Assembly: GCA_946811695.1 (NCBI GenBank)
Contig: OX328128.1
Coordinates: 72,925,621-72,989,620 of the forward strand
Origin: Gonocerus acuteangulatus
Lineage: Eukaryota; Arthropoda; Insecta; Hemiptera; Coreidae
Reading direction: 5' to 3'
DNA length: 64,000 nucleotides
The position numbers were made by a program, and so were the translations under genes. Of the stretch, positions 33,001 through 44,126 are shown in pieces. The notes below the pieces were generated by a model. The model ran no database searches and was not told where the DNA came from. It saw only the letters and a list, made by a program, of their open reading frames with translations. Each line of letters opens with the position of its first letter. The stretch's first letter is position 1.

Positions 33001-33757
33001 TCATCCTTGCTGGTCGGTAAGGGAATCCTTGGTCTGGGCTCCCTTTATACGCCTTGGACGGAGATTGTGCGAGCCAATAAGTTTGGGGGGCTGTGGGCCA
33101 ATGGGGAGTCGACTGTCTCCGTCCGCTTCTTCAGTTGTCCGTTCGGGGCGCTGATGGTCTTGTGTGGGTGGCTTGACTTCTATCCTCTTCATGATGGGCC
33201 GCCATGTGTTGGAGAGGATGAGTCCATCTTCTCTATTGAAATTGGCCGGATACTTCTGGATTTCAATCGCCTCCCTGATTTGTCTTCTAGTCAGTGCGTC
33301 TTCTTTTGCTAAGGTCTTGGCTTGATCAACGAGGATTTGCTTGGGGCACTCTTCTCCGTGTGTTGCCACTGCAGAGTATTTCGTGCGTCCCAGCCTGTAG
33401 TCAGCAGCGTGCTGTCCAATCCGGGTGGCTACCTTCTTCCCTGTCTGTCCTATATACACCTTCCCACAGTCGCACGGTAGAAGGTATACACCCTGGTCTT
33501 GTAGCCGCTGCTTATCCTTGCTTTTGCTCAGCCAATCCCCAATCTTGTTTAGCGGTTTGTAGGCGACCCCTATTTCATGTTTCCTGAACAATCTGCCTAA
33601 ATGTTCGCTGACACCACTGACGTATGGCAGGGTAATTCTGCGTCGTTGTTCTGTTTCTCTCGTAATGTTTTCATCTCGGTGTCGATCCTTCGCTGTCCTT
33701 ATAGTCCGGGCCAATTTCTTCCTGTCATAACCATTGCTGGCTAAGTCCTCTGTTAAT
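33001..33757 (-). pseudogene. Inverted copy of the PLE C-terminal region (GIY-YIG)
   Basis: On the minus strand the frame repeats the last roughly 240 residues of the PLE protein, including the intact nuclease (GVYLLPCDCGKVYIG). It has a few substitutions (for example HAADY versus HAVDY and ILVDQ versus ILFDQ). Near its end a short deletion shifts the frame to ...KDSLTDQQG. It has no RT domain. Confidence 0.93.
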
Positions 33758-35952
33758 TTCTTTTCGGCGAAAAGAAAACGAAAAAATGGGACAAATTGAC
33801 GCGAAACTCAAATTTGGTGGCCCTCAAAAGGGTCGTTGATGATGATTTTTCCCAACAACAACCACACCCGCCAGTGGACCGAAAAGTTATTGTAAACCTG
33901 GCTGGTATTGAGTTGTCTCAGGAAGCCACAGAAGTCCTTGAAAAAGGCATGAATTTCGCTGTGGCACCAAAACGCAACCCGACGGAGGAACTGGTAACCA
34001 GCATCGAGGCCGCTCTTTTCCGGATGGACAATGACAAGGCTGAAACGATCAGGTTAGAAGCTGCCCACCTCGTCGGAAGAGCCAGGCCACCGAAAGACAA
34101 CTTAACACCAGCCCAAAGAAAAGCCTTATGTGATCTGAGGAAGAGGGAAGACGTCTTAATCACAAAGGCTGACAAAGGAAATGTGACAGTTATCCTCAAC
34201 AAAACATCCTATGAAGACAAAATGGAAGGCTTACTGTCCATAGACACCTACGAGAAGAACATAAAGGACCCCACCAAGCGAATTGAAAACCAAATAAATA
34301 AAATCTTAAAGGAGAAGATAAAAGATAAGGCACGAATCGCAGAGATGGCCCCCGGTGACTCCAGAATACCACGGATCTATGGTTTACCAAAAATCCACAA
34401 AGAAGGAGCACCCCTGAGGCCTATAGTTTCCATGATTGGAGCGCCCACGTACAGAGCCAGCAAGGTGCTGGCAAAAGCTCTGAAACCTCACACAGGCCAG
34501 TCCTTTTCGGCTGTACGAAATTCAATTCACTTGGTGGAAATCCTAAAAAACACAAGGCTCGAAGAAGGAGATCTGATGGTGAGCTTTGATGTGGAGTCCC
34601 TCTTCACCAACCTTCCAGCTAAAGATGCTACCCAGATCATTAAGGACGATGAATTCCTGGAGGGAGGGATGATGGAACTAGCTGAACTAGTTCTAACTTC
34701 CTGCTACATCCAGTACAAGGGAATCATCTATAAGCAGAAGGATGGAGTGGCCATGGGCAGTCCCCTATCACCAGTTGTGGCTGACATTTTCATGGAGGAC
34801 TTCGAAAGGCGATTGATCGAGGGCACAGAACACAAACCGAAGCTTTGGCTACGATATGTGGACGATGTCTTCGCAATCTGGCAGCACGGTGCAGAGGAAC
34901 TCAAAAAATTCCTTCATCTGATGAACAACTCGCACCCAGCCATCAGATTTACCGTCGAAGAAGAGAAGGACGGCAGATTGCCTTTCCTAGACCTCCTGAT
35001 CATAAAGGGACCCAACGGGAAATTGGAACACACGGTCTATCGGAAACCCATGGCCACAGGAAGATACCTGCACGCCGATTCTCACCATCACATGGCGCAA
35101 AAAACAGGAGTGACGAAAACACTAGCACATAGAGCTATATCCCTGTGCAGCAATGAAACACTCTTAAGAGCAGAGCTGGAACAATTAACAGAGGACTTAG
35201 CCAGCAATGGTTATGACAGGAAGAAATTGGCCCGGACTATAAGGACAGCGAAGGATCGACACCGAGATGAAAACATTACGAGAGAAACAGAACAACGACG
35301 CAGAATTACCCTGCCATACGTCAGTGGTGTCAGCGAACATTTAGGCAGATTGTTCAGGAAACATGAAATAGGGGTCGCCTACAAACCGCTAAACAAGATT
35401 GGGGATTGGCTGAGCAAAAGCAAGGATAAGCAGCGGCTACAAGACCAGGGTGTATACCTTCTACCGTGCGACTGTGGGAAGGTGTATATAGGACAGACAG
35501 GGAAGAAGGTAGCCACCCGGATTGGACAGCACGCTGTTGACTACAGGCTGGGACGCACGAAATACTCTGCAGTGGCAACACACGGAGAAGAGTGCCCCAA
35601 GCAAATCCTCTTTGATCAAGCCAAGACCTTGGCAAAAGAAGACGCACTGACTAGAAGACAAATCAGGGAGGCGATTGAAATCCAGAAGTATCCGGCCAAT
35701 TTCAATAGAGAAGATGGACTCATCCTCTCCAACACATGGCGGCCCATCATGAAGAGGATAGAAGTCAAGCCACCCACACAAGACCATCAGCGCCCCGAAC
35801 GGACAACTGAAGAAGCGGACGGAGACAGTCGACTCCCCATTGGCCCACAGCCCCCCAAACTTATTGGCTCGCACAATCTCCGTCCAAGGCGTATAAAGGG
35901 AGCCCAGACCAAGGACGGACTCATTCCCTTACCGACCAGCAAGGATGAATGA
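33757..35952 (+). CDS. PLE polyprotein: reverse transcriptase plus GIY-YIG endonuclease (5'-truncated)
   Basis: There are 731 uninterrupted codons from after a TAA (33754) to TGA (35950-35952). No ATG opens the frame; the first is codon 65 (33949), so the true N terminus was lost at the inverted joint. RT landmarks include PRIYGLPKIHKEGAPLRPI, motif A SFDVESLFTNLP (Asp278), motif B GVAMGSPLSP (from 330) and the catalytic YVDD (367-370). The C-terminal GIY-YIG nuclease has GVY (565-567) and YIG (577-579). A CCHH zinc-finger pattern, typical of Penelope proteins, is formed by C571, C573, H592 and H609. In the family the RT copies RNA at a nick made by the nuclease. The frame is intact but probably not independently functional because the 5' end is missing. 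Confidence 0.95.
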   Translation, partial: FLFGEKKTKKWDKLTRNSNLVALKRVVDDDFSQQQPHPPVDRKVIVNLAGIELSQEATEVLEKGMNFAVAPKRNPTEELVTSIEAALFRMDNDKAETIRLEAAHLVGRARPPKDNLTPAQRKALCDLRKREDVLITKADKGNVTVILNKTSYEDKMEGLLSIDTYEKNIKDPTKRIENQINKILKEKIKDKARIAEMAPGDSRIPRIYGLPKIHKEGAPLRPIVSMIGAPTYRASKVLAKALKPHTGQSFSAVRNSIHLVEILKNTRLEEGDLMVSFDVESLFTNLPAKDATQIIKDDEFLEGGMMELAELVLTSCYIQYKGIIYKQKDGVAMGSPLSPVVADIFMEDFERRLIEGTEHKPKLWLRYVDDVFAIWQHGAEELKKFLHLMNNSHPAIRFTVEEEKDGRLPFLDLLIIKGPNGKLEHTVYRKPMATGRYLHADSHHHMAQKTGVTKTLAHRAISLCSNETLLRAELEQLTEDLASNGYDRKKLARTIRTAKDRHRDENITRETEQRRRITLPYVSGVSEHLGRLFRKHEIGVAYKPLNKIGDWLSKSKDKQRLQDQGVYLLPCDCGKVYIGQTGKKVATRIGQHAVDYRLGRTKYSAVATHGEECPKQILFDQAKTLAKEDALTRRQIREAIEIQKYPANFNREDGLILSNTWRPIMKRIEVKPPTQDHQRPERTTEEADGDSRLPIGPQPPKLIGSHNLRPRRIKGAQTKDGLIPLPTSKDE

Positions 35953-35993
35953 CTGCTTGAAGAAGCCGGAGAGGAATCCGGCGAAATATTGCG
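35953..35993 (+). ncRNA. Hammerhead-like core just after the PLE stop codon
   Basis: ctgcTTGAAGA-agccgg-agaggaat-ccggc-GAAATATTGCG starts three bases after the PLE stop. Stem II (gccgg/ccggc) is perfect and the GAAA box is intact, but C3 of the CUGANGA box is T here and in the inverted copy at 32956-32994. The related motif at 49847 has the intact CTGAAGA. Stem III is weak. It is probably inactive or greatly reduced in this copy. Confidence 0.5.
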
Positions 35994-36038
35994 ATGACAG
36001 GAGGAGCAAGACCGCTGGAGACAGATGCCGAATGAACA

Positions 36039-36042
<4 letters not shown>

Positions 36043-36104
<62 letters not shown>
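36043..36104. repeat. (AT)n microsatellite at a PLE end
   Basis: It directly follows gaacaacac, the PLE 3' part. Confidence 0.97.
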
Positions 36105-37847
36105 AGAATGAAATTTCAACGTCCATTATTATTAACTAAGAATAAAGAAGAATGAAATTTTAAATAAGCATTCTTTCACAAGTAGAAATGGTTTAAATTT
36201 GAAGTACTCTTTTATGCAAATTTATTTTATATGCCTTTATTTGTTATTATTTTGTTCTATTTTATATTTATTTATTTTATTTCATTTTTGGACTGGGACT
36301 GATTTTCATAGTCATAAAAGTATTTAAAGAGATCATCGCCACACTTGCGGGACTCTAAAAAAACAACAAATAAACAATTTAAATTTACAAATATAATGAA
36401 ATTCAAATAGTAACGTTACAACCTTACCCTTATACAACCTTGCATCACTGCATGACTACCTACCATAGAGGTTAGAAAAACTTCAGTACACAGAGATAGA
36501 TGATATCGCTAAACACAGTCTTTCGCTTATATCTTCGTGTTCTTTATCGGATTTTAAACAGCTTAAAAGGCTTTTGTTCCGGTGTTTTTAACTATCTTCT
36601 AGTTTCTTTATCACACTAATAGGTTTGTCTTGTTCTACTTTGCCTTCGCCTTTTGTGCTCTGGGAGTCTAGTTTTAAGGTGTGTAAGGGAACCTTTCGCC
36701 TTATCTTCCCTATCTTGTGTTCTACTTTTGTACTTTGAGAATGCTTTTAGTGATTCTAGAATTCCATTAAAGAACACTGCATTAGGTAAATATTCTTTTA
36801 TTTTTTGCAAATTCCAACGAAATGTAGATGTTTATAAATATATCTAATATATATTTGTCAAATACCACTCACTCACTCATCTATCACTGCCCAGCCCAAA
36901 CCGCTCGACAGAAAATGTTGAAATTTTGCATGGACACTCCCTATATAATGTAGGCGCTCGCTAAAAAAGGATTTTTTGATATTCGCATTTTTAAGCATTT
37001 TTAGGGGGGTTTAAAGTTTGAGTTGGTTAGAGAAGGCAAGCCTAGGCAGCCTGCGTTGCTAGGACGATAAAGAACAGCTGTTACCGTACATTATCTATCT
37101 CATAGTTTTATTTCTAATTGGGGTTAATTTCAACTATGATGGCAGACCTTGAATTACTAGAAATTAACTGTCCTTCATAGAGTTTTAATTGCGTTTCTTT
37201 TCTGCCTGTCCCCGTCAGATAGGCTTGCCATATTTTTGGAGAGTTAAACCGAGACACATTAATATGGGATGGGCATACCAGGGGGGGGGGATAAAAAGAG
37301 TACAAATTATAAGCAAAATGGCTAGTGAGTTTTAAGTCTAGCAACTAACGGGAAGGGGGAATCCTAAACTGTTAGTCTACCCAAACCTTAAAAATAAGAA
37401 CGGAACTTTTTTTGCTACTTGATTTTCTTAAAACAATCTCTCAGCCAAATATTAGTGTCTGGCAGCTGGCAGCGCTGTGCAGGTAGTTCCAGCGTTTTAC
37501 AGTTAGATTACTTCTGATTTCTTTGACACTGTGAGCAGTAGTAAAAATGTTAATTGTAGAAAAGTAACCGATTTAAAAAAGATTCTTATAAACATGAATT
37601 CATTACTTTTTACATATTACAGCCTTTTCCGGGACATTGATAAAACTAGGCGGGACACCGAAACAATTGCAAAATACCGGGACAGTCCCGGTCAAACCGT
37701 GATGTATGGCATATCCTTAGGTTTTCCAGGTAATAATATCCGGAACCCTTGCACAGCCTTCTCGCCTATAACCTTGGTAATACTCGTAAATATATTGGGT
37801 GTTACCATATGACTTCTTGGAAACATAAACTTTTAAATTTTAAAAAA
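36105..37847. other. Mostly unassigned; Helitron-like motif at 36880-37020
   Basis: At 36890-37000 cagcccaaaccgctcgacag, aaaatgttgaaattttgcat and taggcgctcgctaaaaaagg resemble the 'ccga...gaaatttggcat' leader of Helitron-like repeats seen elsewhere in the window. A G10 run lies at 37280-37290. The rest is unassigned. Confidence 0.4.
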
Positions 37848-38717
37848 ATCAATAGTTCTCTTTTAATTTTGTAATGAGTAACTGATCAATTATTAATTTG
37901 CTTCCAGAGTTATATTGCACATGGTACCTACTATACTACATAATAAATACAAAAAACCTCATATTATCGTATTTGGATCTAACGCAGGAGCTGGATACAG
38001 TCCCTCTAGTGGTAGATTTCCAGTCATACGATATATTATTTTTCAGTTTAATAATCCATGTATTTATTGGTTTCAAAGTGTAGTGTAGTGGTAGAAAGCG
38101 CTCCTTGCGGCGGCTTTGTGAACCTACGTCTGCCGGGCTTTTCTATTGAAATATATTACAAAGTAACCCCCCCCCCTTTCCGATTGACTGATTCAGCTCA
38201 TTTTTACTTCTTTCTCGTGAGTTACCCACGACGTATACCGCGTTTCGTTACAATACAGCAGAAATTACGACCGGTATGAGTATATTAGTAATTTGGGTCC
38301 GGAGTAAACCCCCCCTCCGAACCGATTTAGTTTATTTTTAGAACACATATTTACCTGTAGATTACCACTACGAATACCGAGTTTCGTCGAAATATACCAA
38401 AAATCACGGCTGGTAGTGGCGAATTGGTATCGTGGGTCCGGAGTAAACCCCCCCCCCCCCTCCTTATGAACCGATTTAGTTCATTTTTATATCTCACTTT
38501 TCTCTCTATATTACCACTACGAATACCAAGTTGCGTTAAAATATAACAAATATTACGGCTGACATGGCCAACTTAGTGTTTTGGGTTCGGGGTAAACCCC
38601 CCTTCCGGTGGACCGATTTTGGTGGTTAACGAACTCGTTCAATCGTTTGCTAATTGAATGCTGTATACCAAGTTTCGTGACGAAAAAACAAAAACTCTGG
38701 CCGCTATCGCGTTAACA

Positions 38718-38806
<89 letters not shown>

Positions 38807-38927
38807 TTTTACGGGGGTCATTTTTGGTGTCTACTAGGTAGGATCGATAAAGATTTGAAGAAATGTTTCAAAAATTCCGTCATGAGTGCAACCTCAATAG
38901 CTACTTTCCTTCTGAGGAAAGTGCTAA
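37848..38927 (+). mobile_element. HINE/DINE-1-like element, copy A
   Basis: It shares about 1 kb with copies B, C and D: gagtaactgatcaattatta, ggtacctactac, gaaagcgctccttgcggcgg, then a roughly 145-bp minisatellite with (C)n at each junction. After that come gttaacgaactcgttcaatc, tcgtgacgaaaaaacaaaaa, a microsatellite, and the 3' end cctcaatagctactttcctt + ctgaggaaagtgcta. Here there are four internal units and the microsatellite is (AT)n-(AG)n (38720-38803). Its 5' terminus is missing. A 64-bp insertion lies near 38020-38080. Confidence 0.85.
38720..38803. repeat. (AT)n-(AG)n microsatellite inside the HINE-like element
   Basis: It is at the same internal position as (AT)n in copies C and D and (TA)(TG)n in copy B. 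Confidence 0.97.
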
Positions 38928-38984
38928 AAATAAATTAATACAAAAAAACTCTCCAAAATGGGCATCTGGTCGCCTACGGCATCC

Positions 38985-39280
38985 AGTTAAAAAATTAAAT
39001 TCTGATACAAGTAGTTGCGTATAACGGTATGGTAGTTCTCTAAGAAATCCATACAATTTTGCCCAACCTTCACCATTGGGGAAAGCAATAATTAAGGATT
39101 CTTTTCGGGTGAATTTCTTGATCCAATTTTTTCTAAATTTATTTAATATTGGGCATTTCCCTGAGAAGTGAAAAGCGGTTTCATTTTCATTTCTATTGCA
39201 CTTACATATTTTAGTAGGGCACGACGGCTTATAGTTTAAGATTAATCGCATAAAATGAGTTTATTGGTGTCCTTTAATAA
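38985..39280 (-). pseudogene. LINE C-terminal zinc-knuckle relic
   Basis: Minus strand: RLILNYKPSCPTKICKC, then NRNENETAFHFSGKC, PILNKFRKNWIKKF and WAKLYGFLRELPYRYTQLL. Cys-x-Cys-x8-His-x4-Cys followed by a basic helix is the usual C-terminal knuckle of several LINE clades. Upstream (39252-39300) the frame is broken. It is a different family from the LINE at 5608. Confidence 0.7.
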
Positions 39281-39299
39281 TGTAATAAATTTGATTCAT

Positions 39300-40154
39300 T
39301 ACGTCAGTTAAAGCAGTTATGTTTAGATTTTATCATTTCATTTTGTATGGTATGCATTCAAAGTAACATTTGTAAATAAAAGTTTTTAACCAAACTTTAT
39401 GCTTGGAACATGTTTTAATCACGATCGAACTTCCCGAAATCATTACTTGAAAAGGGGAAAGAAATTACGAATCGAAGTAGCGCGCTCGTTCCCCATCTCC
39501 GGTCTACTGTTTTCCCGTCAATTATCAATATTTATTTCTCTCCCGGTTTCCGTCTGACTGTCCATCCACTTCATATTGTCTTCAGGACTATTTTCTACAC
39601 ATCCCTGTATCATATTTATGTATACTCCCTCTATCGTACCTGTTACAATCAATTAATAAAAAAATATACTAACAGACATGAACAGTTACGGAATATCTCC
39701 TGCTAATAATGTTGGGTTGCTTTCTATATATAGAACCAATGTTATGCAAATTATTAGAAAATATATCGGTACTGTTTGTATTTTTCTTAACGGTACGGTT
39801 GCAGCATAGCTTATCTCGTTACACTTGGACATGTCTTATCTTGCATGCAAGAACATTTCATTGTACTTAGGATAATTTATTTCTAGTATTTCAGTAGTAG
39901 TGTTTCAAACAATAAATTCCGTTCATTTTTTTTCATTTTTGGGTTTACATTCAAAACAACGGATATTTATTGATTGTTTAATATAATATAACTAAATGAA
40001 AACGATTCTGTCACACGGGATTTGCGTAAATTGATAATATTTTTGATAAATATCATCTTACCGTATTCCCATATAATGGTTATATCAGGACCTTGAAAAT
40101 GTTAAATGGAACAAAACGAATACTTTCGAAACGTCATTCACCATATTCTTTTTC
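39300..40154. other. No recognised feature
   Basis: AT-rich unassigned DNA. Confidence 0.5.
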
Positions 40155-40330
40155 ATTTTTGTCTATTTTTTTAGCACTTCCTGAATATTTTTTTGAGGTT
40201 GCACTCATGAAAGAAGTTTTGAAAAATGTCTTCAAATTTTCATCAAGCCTACTAGTAGATACCGAAAATGATTTTGTTGTATTCTAACGAAACTCGGTAC
40301 ACGTTGTGGATATCTAAAGAAAAAGGAGAA
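40155..40330 (-). mobile_element. Diverged HINE-like 3' end fragment
   Basis: tttttttagcacttcctgaa, gaggttgcactcatgaaaga, tttgaaaaatgtcttcaaat and ctagtagataccgaaaatga match the 3' end of copy D (62638 onward), ending in a cgaaactcggtacacgttgt block. The internal repeats and microsatellite are missing. Confidence 0.7.
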
Positions 40331-41212
40331 GAATGGTGAAGGGGTTGATGACATTTTCGGTTAGTAAATAGAAGCTATTTTTTCGATTTTTATGTGCGGC
40401 CTTTACAGCTACCCCTTTTGCATATAATCTAGAATTCTTTGTTGAAAGGTACAAGACATCTCACGGGTTTATATCCCGTGATACCATCCAAAACTTACAC
40501 TGTGAAGCGTGACTGTAAAACGATCACTGGTTTTCGCTTGGGATAAATTCCCCCTGGAATGTGATTACATATCTTGTGATCAGGTATGCGGGGAGTGCTT
40601 GCGGCCTCAAGGACGAAATAAGTCGTCTAATATTTCCGATCTTGAAGCAATTGCTTCTGTTGGGTTTTCGTAGTGGAATATATTTTATACTTATCAGATA
40701 TCACATAGCATCGCCGTAGCTAGAAATAACCTGTAGTCCCGCCAAACAAAATATTGTATTGTATAAGGGGGAAAAAAATCTTTCATCCAGGAACTGCGTC
40801 TGTTTAGCGTGCTTCCATTCTGTGAAAGCCTCGTCAGATTTGTAAAGTTTGGAAAAAATGGGATATTTCTCCTTCAATGGAAGGAACCAACATATCCGAA
40901 ACTTCAAGCACTGTTTTCTGCGGCTCAGGTGGTTTTATCAAAATTTACATTTGAAACCATTTTGTTGGAGATTTATTATTTACTAGCGGTGACCGCGACT
41001 GCGTCCACATGGATACTGTCTTAGGGCAGCTTTTTTAGATATATGTTTTGGTTTATTTTGGATTATAAACACCATCGTATGGATATTTTAAAAAAATCTA
41101 CTTTACAATAATGCTTCTCTATACCCAATATTAGACATATAGCCATCGAGGATCAAGCATACATGCTGATACGTGAAAGAGCCACTAAGCTGACCTCTTA
41201 AACAAATAAGTA

Positions 41213-41935
41213 AAAATTCTAAAAGTCATTGTTTTGGGTACAATTGCGTTAATAAAGGCCCCAAATAGTATTTTTTCCCATATATCTTTCATGTACAGAC
41301 AGCGATCCTTTAGAATTGTATTATATGTATAGATAGATTACGGCTGGTAGAGGCAAATTGGTAATTTGGGTTCAGAGTATACCCCCCTCCTAATGAACCG
41401 ATTTAGTTTATTTTTACAACATACTTCTCCATTAATATGTCCACAACGAATACCGAATTTAGTTGCAATACAACAATATTTGCGGCCGGTTTGGGCGAAT
41501 AACTACTTTAGGTCTGGAGAAACCCACCCCCTCCAGATGAACCAATTTTGCTAGTTAACGAACGCCTGTAATCATTTATTAGGGAAATACTATAAACAAA
41601 GTTTCGTGTAACAAAAAAAAATTGTCTGGTGTGCATCGTGTTAAATTGTTCATGAAATGTTCGACGTGGTTCCTTTACATTAGCATATGGTTTTTATTTA
41701 TGAACCGATTGACGTGAAAAATTCACGAAATGTCAAGTGAAGCTTACTACAATGTATTAGTGAAAACCACAACTAAATCAGATAAACTGTTTCTGAGATT
41801 AGCGCGAACAGGCAAACAGATAAACATAAAAAATTCTAAAAATCATTGTTTTTTCACAGTATTTTTCCCATATATCTTCCATGTACAGAAGGCAATCCGT
41901 TAGAATTTTATTTTATGTGTGGATTAGAATAATTA
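41213..41935 (+). mobile_element. Diverged HINE-like copy between 110-bp direct repeats
   Basis: The interior at 41340-41650 matches the internal units (gattacggctggtagaggca, accgatttagtttattttta, aatgaaccgattt) and the gctagttaacgaacgcc block. Flanking it, aaaattctaaaagtcattgt ... tcccatatatctttcatgta (41213-41340) recurs with changes at 41825-41935. The direct repeats could be part of a larger parent element or a tandem duplication. No coding sequence. Confidence 0.6.
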
Positions 41936-42747
41936 CATTCCGCTTGCTATAATTTTGCAACCTTTTGTGAGATATTTAACAAAACGTATGAAATCCTAAT
42001 TTCTTTGTATTTTAACATAATGTGTTTTTTTTTTTTTTTTTAATACTTTCTTTTTTCCATAGTTACTTCAAATTTCACTTATTTCCCATAACTTGTGGAA
42101 ACATTTTTATGGCGGGTCCTCGAAAGTGTTTGTTTGTTCTTTTGGATGTAAATAGTTCACATATTGCAGAACCTACCATCAAGTAACAAACCGATTTACT
42201 AATGATAAAGCTTCCTGATAAGAACCACAGAAATTACAGCTGTCAAAATCCCCATGGAAATACAAGGCTGGGAATCCGCTGACAGATGTAGCGACAATTA
42301 TCGCTAATAGTCAACAATTAACGACAGATGAAGGAAACGCCGTAATTAAACTGTTAGTGGGTCGGTCACCAATTCAGGGACCCGGTAATTTGTGACCGCT
42401 CCGATTCGAGCTGGAGATAAATCTTCTTTCACAAGTGTGAAATTTGTTATTTTATAAATTGTAAACATATGGCAGATAGTATGTAATTTTTTCGACAAGA
42501 ATTCTATTTTGTAACTCTTAATGCTTGAAAGCCTTTATAGGGTATAAACACTACAATTATGTGTCGACATTTATTTTGTCCTTATGTTAGGTAATACATT
42601 TCAAAGATTGAACACATGAGTGAATTTTTGAACAATTTATTTAAGTGGTCATAAATCATGTTTACGTGGTACCAAAAATTGCTCTCATAAATGCGTTTGT
42701 TACAATCTGTGTTCTGAAATCATTAGTGTTTTTTTTTTTTTTTTGTT

Positions 42748-42786
<39 letters not shown>

Positions 42787-43384
42787 AAACGAATTAACTA
42801 TTACTACTACTGTTACTATTTTTTAATATGGTATGGAGAATCATGGGAAATTAGTTGACCTTTAAAAAAACAAAACTGTCTTAAAATGCTGCAAATGGGA
42901 GATATTAATAAAATTTAATAATATTCTTCGTTTCTATTTAATTATATATGTTTATTTATTTAAACATCTATAAAATGGTTGCCTCAGTGATAAGAAAATA
43001 ACCCTTCTAAGGGTTCAAATAGACCTTTGAAGGGAATGGTTCCCTCTTTACCCATATGTTTCATTACATTTTTTAAAAGTACTAAAAAAGAAAAAAAAAA
43101 AAACAAGGAAGAACTGTGGGAACGGATCTTCGATGCGTCATGCAGCCCTCAGCAAAAACACTTTTTTACTCGCTTGCATTTCTCATCTTAATCCCCAGAA
43201 AAAAAATCCGACTCGCAGTAACTGCGTCATCTTATCGCGGTTCCGTTCATATCTGTAGTGCTATTAGTAAAGAAATAACGTTCGCTCTTGGGCACACTAT
43301 AGCAATTTTCTTACCTTGTTTTAGTTAAATACTCGTTTTACTGTTAAATGCAACTACGGCCAGTTAAAACGTTAGGTAAACAGA
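41936..43384. other. Unassigned; 5S-SINE relic and poly(T)
   Basis: At 42352-42410 (minus) gtgggtcggtcaccaattca matches the 3' third of the 5S head. An interrupted T run spans 42728-42783. At 43190-43250 (minus) lies a copy of the ggaaccgcg...gatgacgcag repeat, uninterrupted by the SINE found in the copy at 1343. Confidence 0.5.
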
Positions 43385-43600
43385 TACAAAAACCCGTTCA
43401 TTAGAGCAAAATTTCTCCGATTGACATCGCCCCATCAGAAATTACATTAGAACCTTTTTTTTTTAGAGAATTTATGAAGCTTTCGAATGGTTACCGGATT
43501 GCGTCATGAGGTCAACCTCATCAGCGGGTTTCCCCCCTATGGAGGGAGGGAGGAACTGCTCTAAAAGCACCCCAATCCACTCAAACAGCACCCTTCTTGA
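43385..43600 (-). mobile_element. Helitron-like element E2, end fragment
   Basis: ttctccgattgacatcgccc, agaacctttttt and gaagctttcgaatgg match the last 80 bp of the first E2 copy in reverse. Then come gaggtcaacctcatcagcgg and ggaggaactgc, resembling the sequence at 115-150 of the window. Confidence 0.45.
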
Positions 43601-43785
43601 GGGAGAGAAAAAATAAAATAAACAAAAATTGAGGCCTTATAGGGGTGATAGGCAGAGCACCGGTGGAAAATCAACCTCTGGTGTGGAGGATGTTTTCCAA
43701 CAGGACGAGGTGGACCTGGCCACCGAGATCAACAGTTTTAAATCCTTTGTTTTTTTTTTTGTTTTTTTTTTTATGGGGCTATTTG

Positions 43786-43787
<2 letters not shown>

Positions 43788-43836
<49 letters not shown>

Positions 43837-43848
43837 TATATATATATT
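43788..43848. repeat. (AT)n microsatellite
   Basis: It follows an interrupted T run at 43749-43772. Confidence 0.97.
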
Positions 43849-44058
43849 AAACATATTTAAAGAAATAAGTCCCCTAGAATCACCTAAACGTCATAACAGT
43901 GTGATACCTGCTTAAAAACCAAAATCAATAAAATAAGTAGAAATGGGGAAGAAAGAAAGAGAAAATTGGTTCAGCATTAATGGTTTTTATTATTATAGAT
44001 TAATCATTATTTGGTATTATTATTGTTTTTTTTTCTTGTTTGTATATCTTATATACAC

Positions 44059-44062
<4 letters not shown>

Positions 44063-44124
<62 letters not shown>
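44063..44124. repeat. (AT)n microsatellite
   Basis: A clean dinucleotide run preceded by acacgtgtg. Confidence 0.97.

Positions 44125-44126
<2 letters not shown>

Larger units (their letters stand above)
32906..36042. mobile_element. Penelope-like element with inverted 3' arms
   Basis: A reversed copy of the element's last 850 bp (32906-33757) is joined head to head to a forward copy (33758-36042). The forward copy's last 858 bp (35184-36042) is nearly identical to the reversed one. The joint lies at about 33757/33758. The unit therefore reads arm - RT core - arm, with arms in opposite orientation, and both ends adjoin (AT)n. Inverted and partial tandem copies are known for Penelope elements. 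The very high arm similarity points to recent insertion. Beyond 32906 the left arm carries an extra ttaattcccagcgaag-type end missing on the right. Confidence 0.92.
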
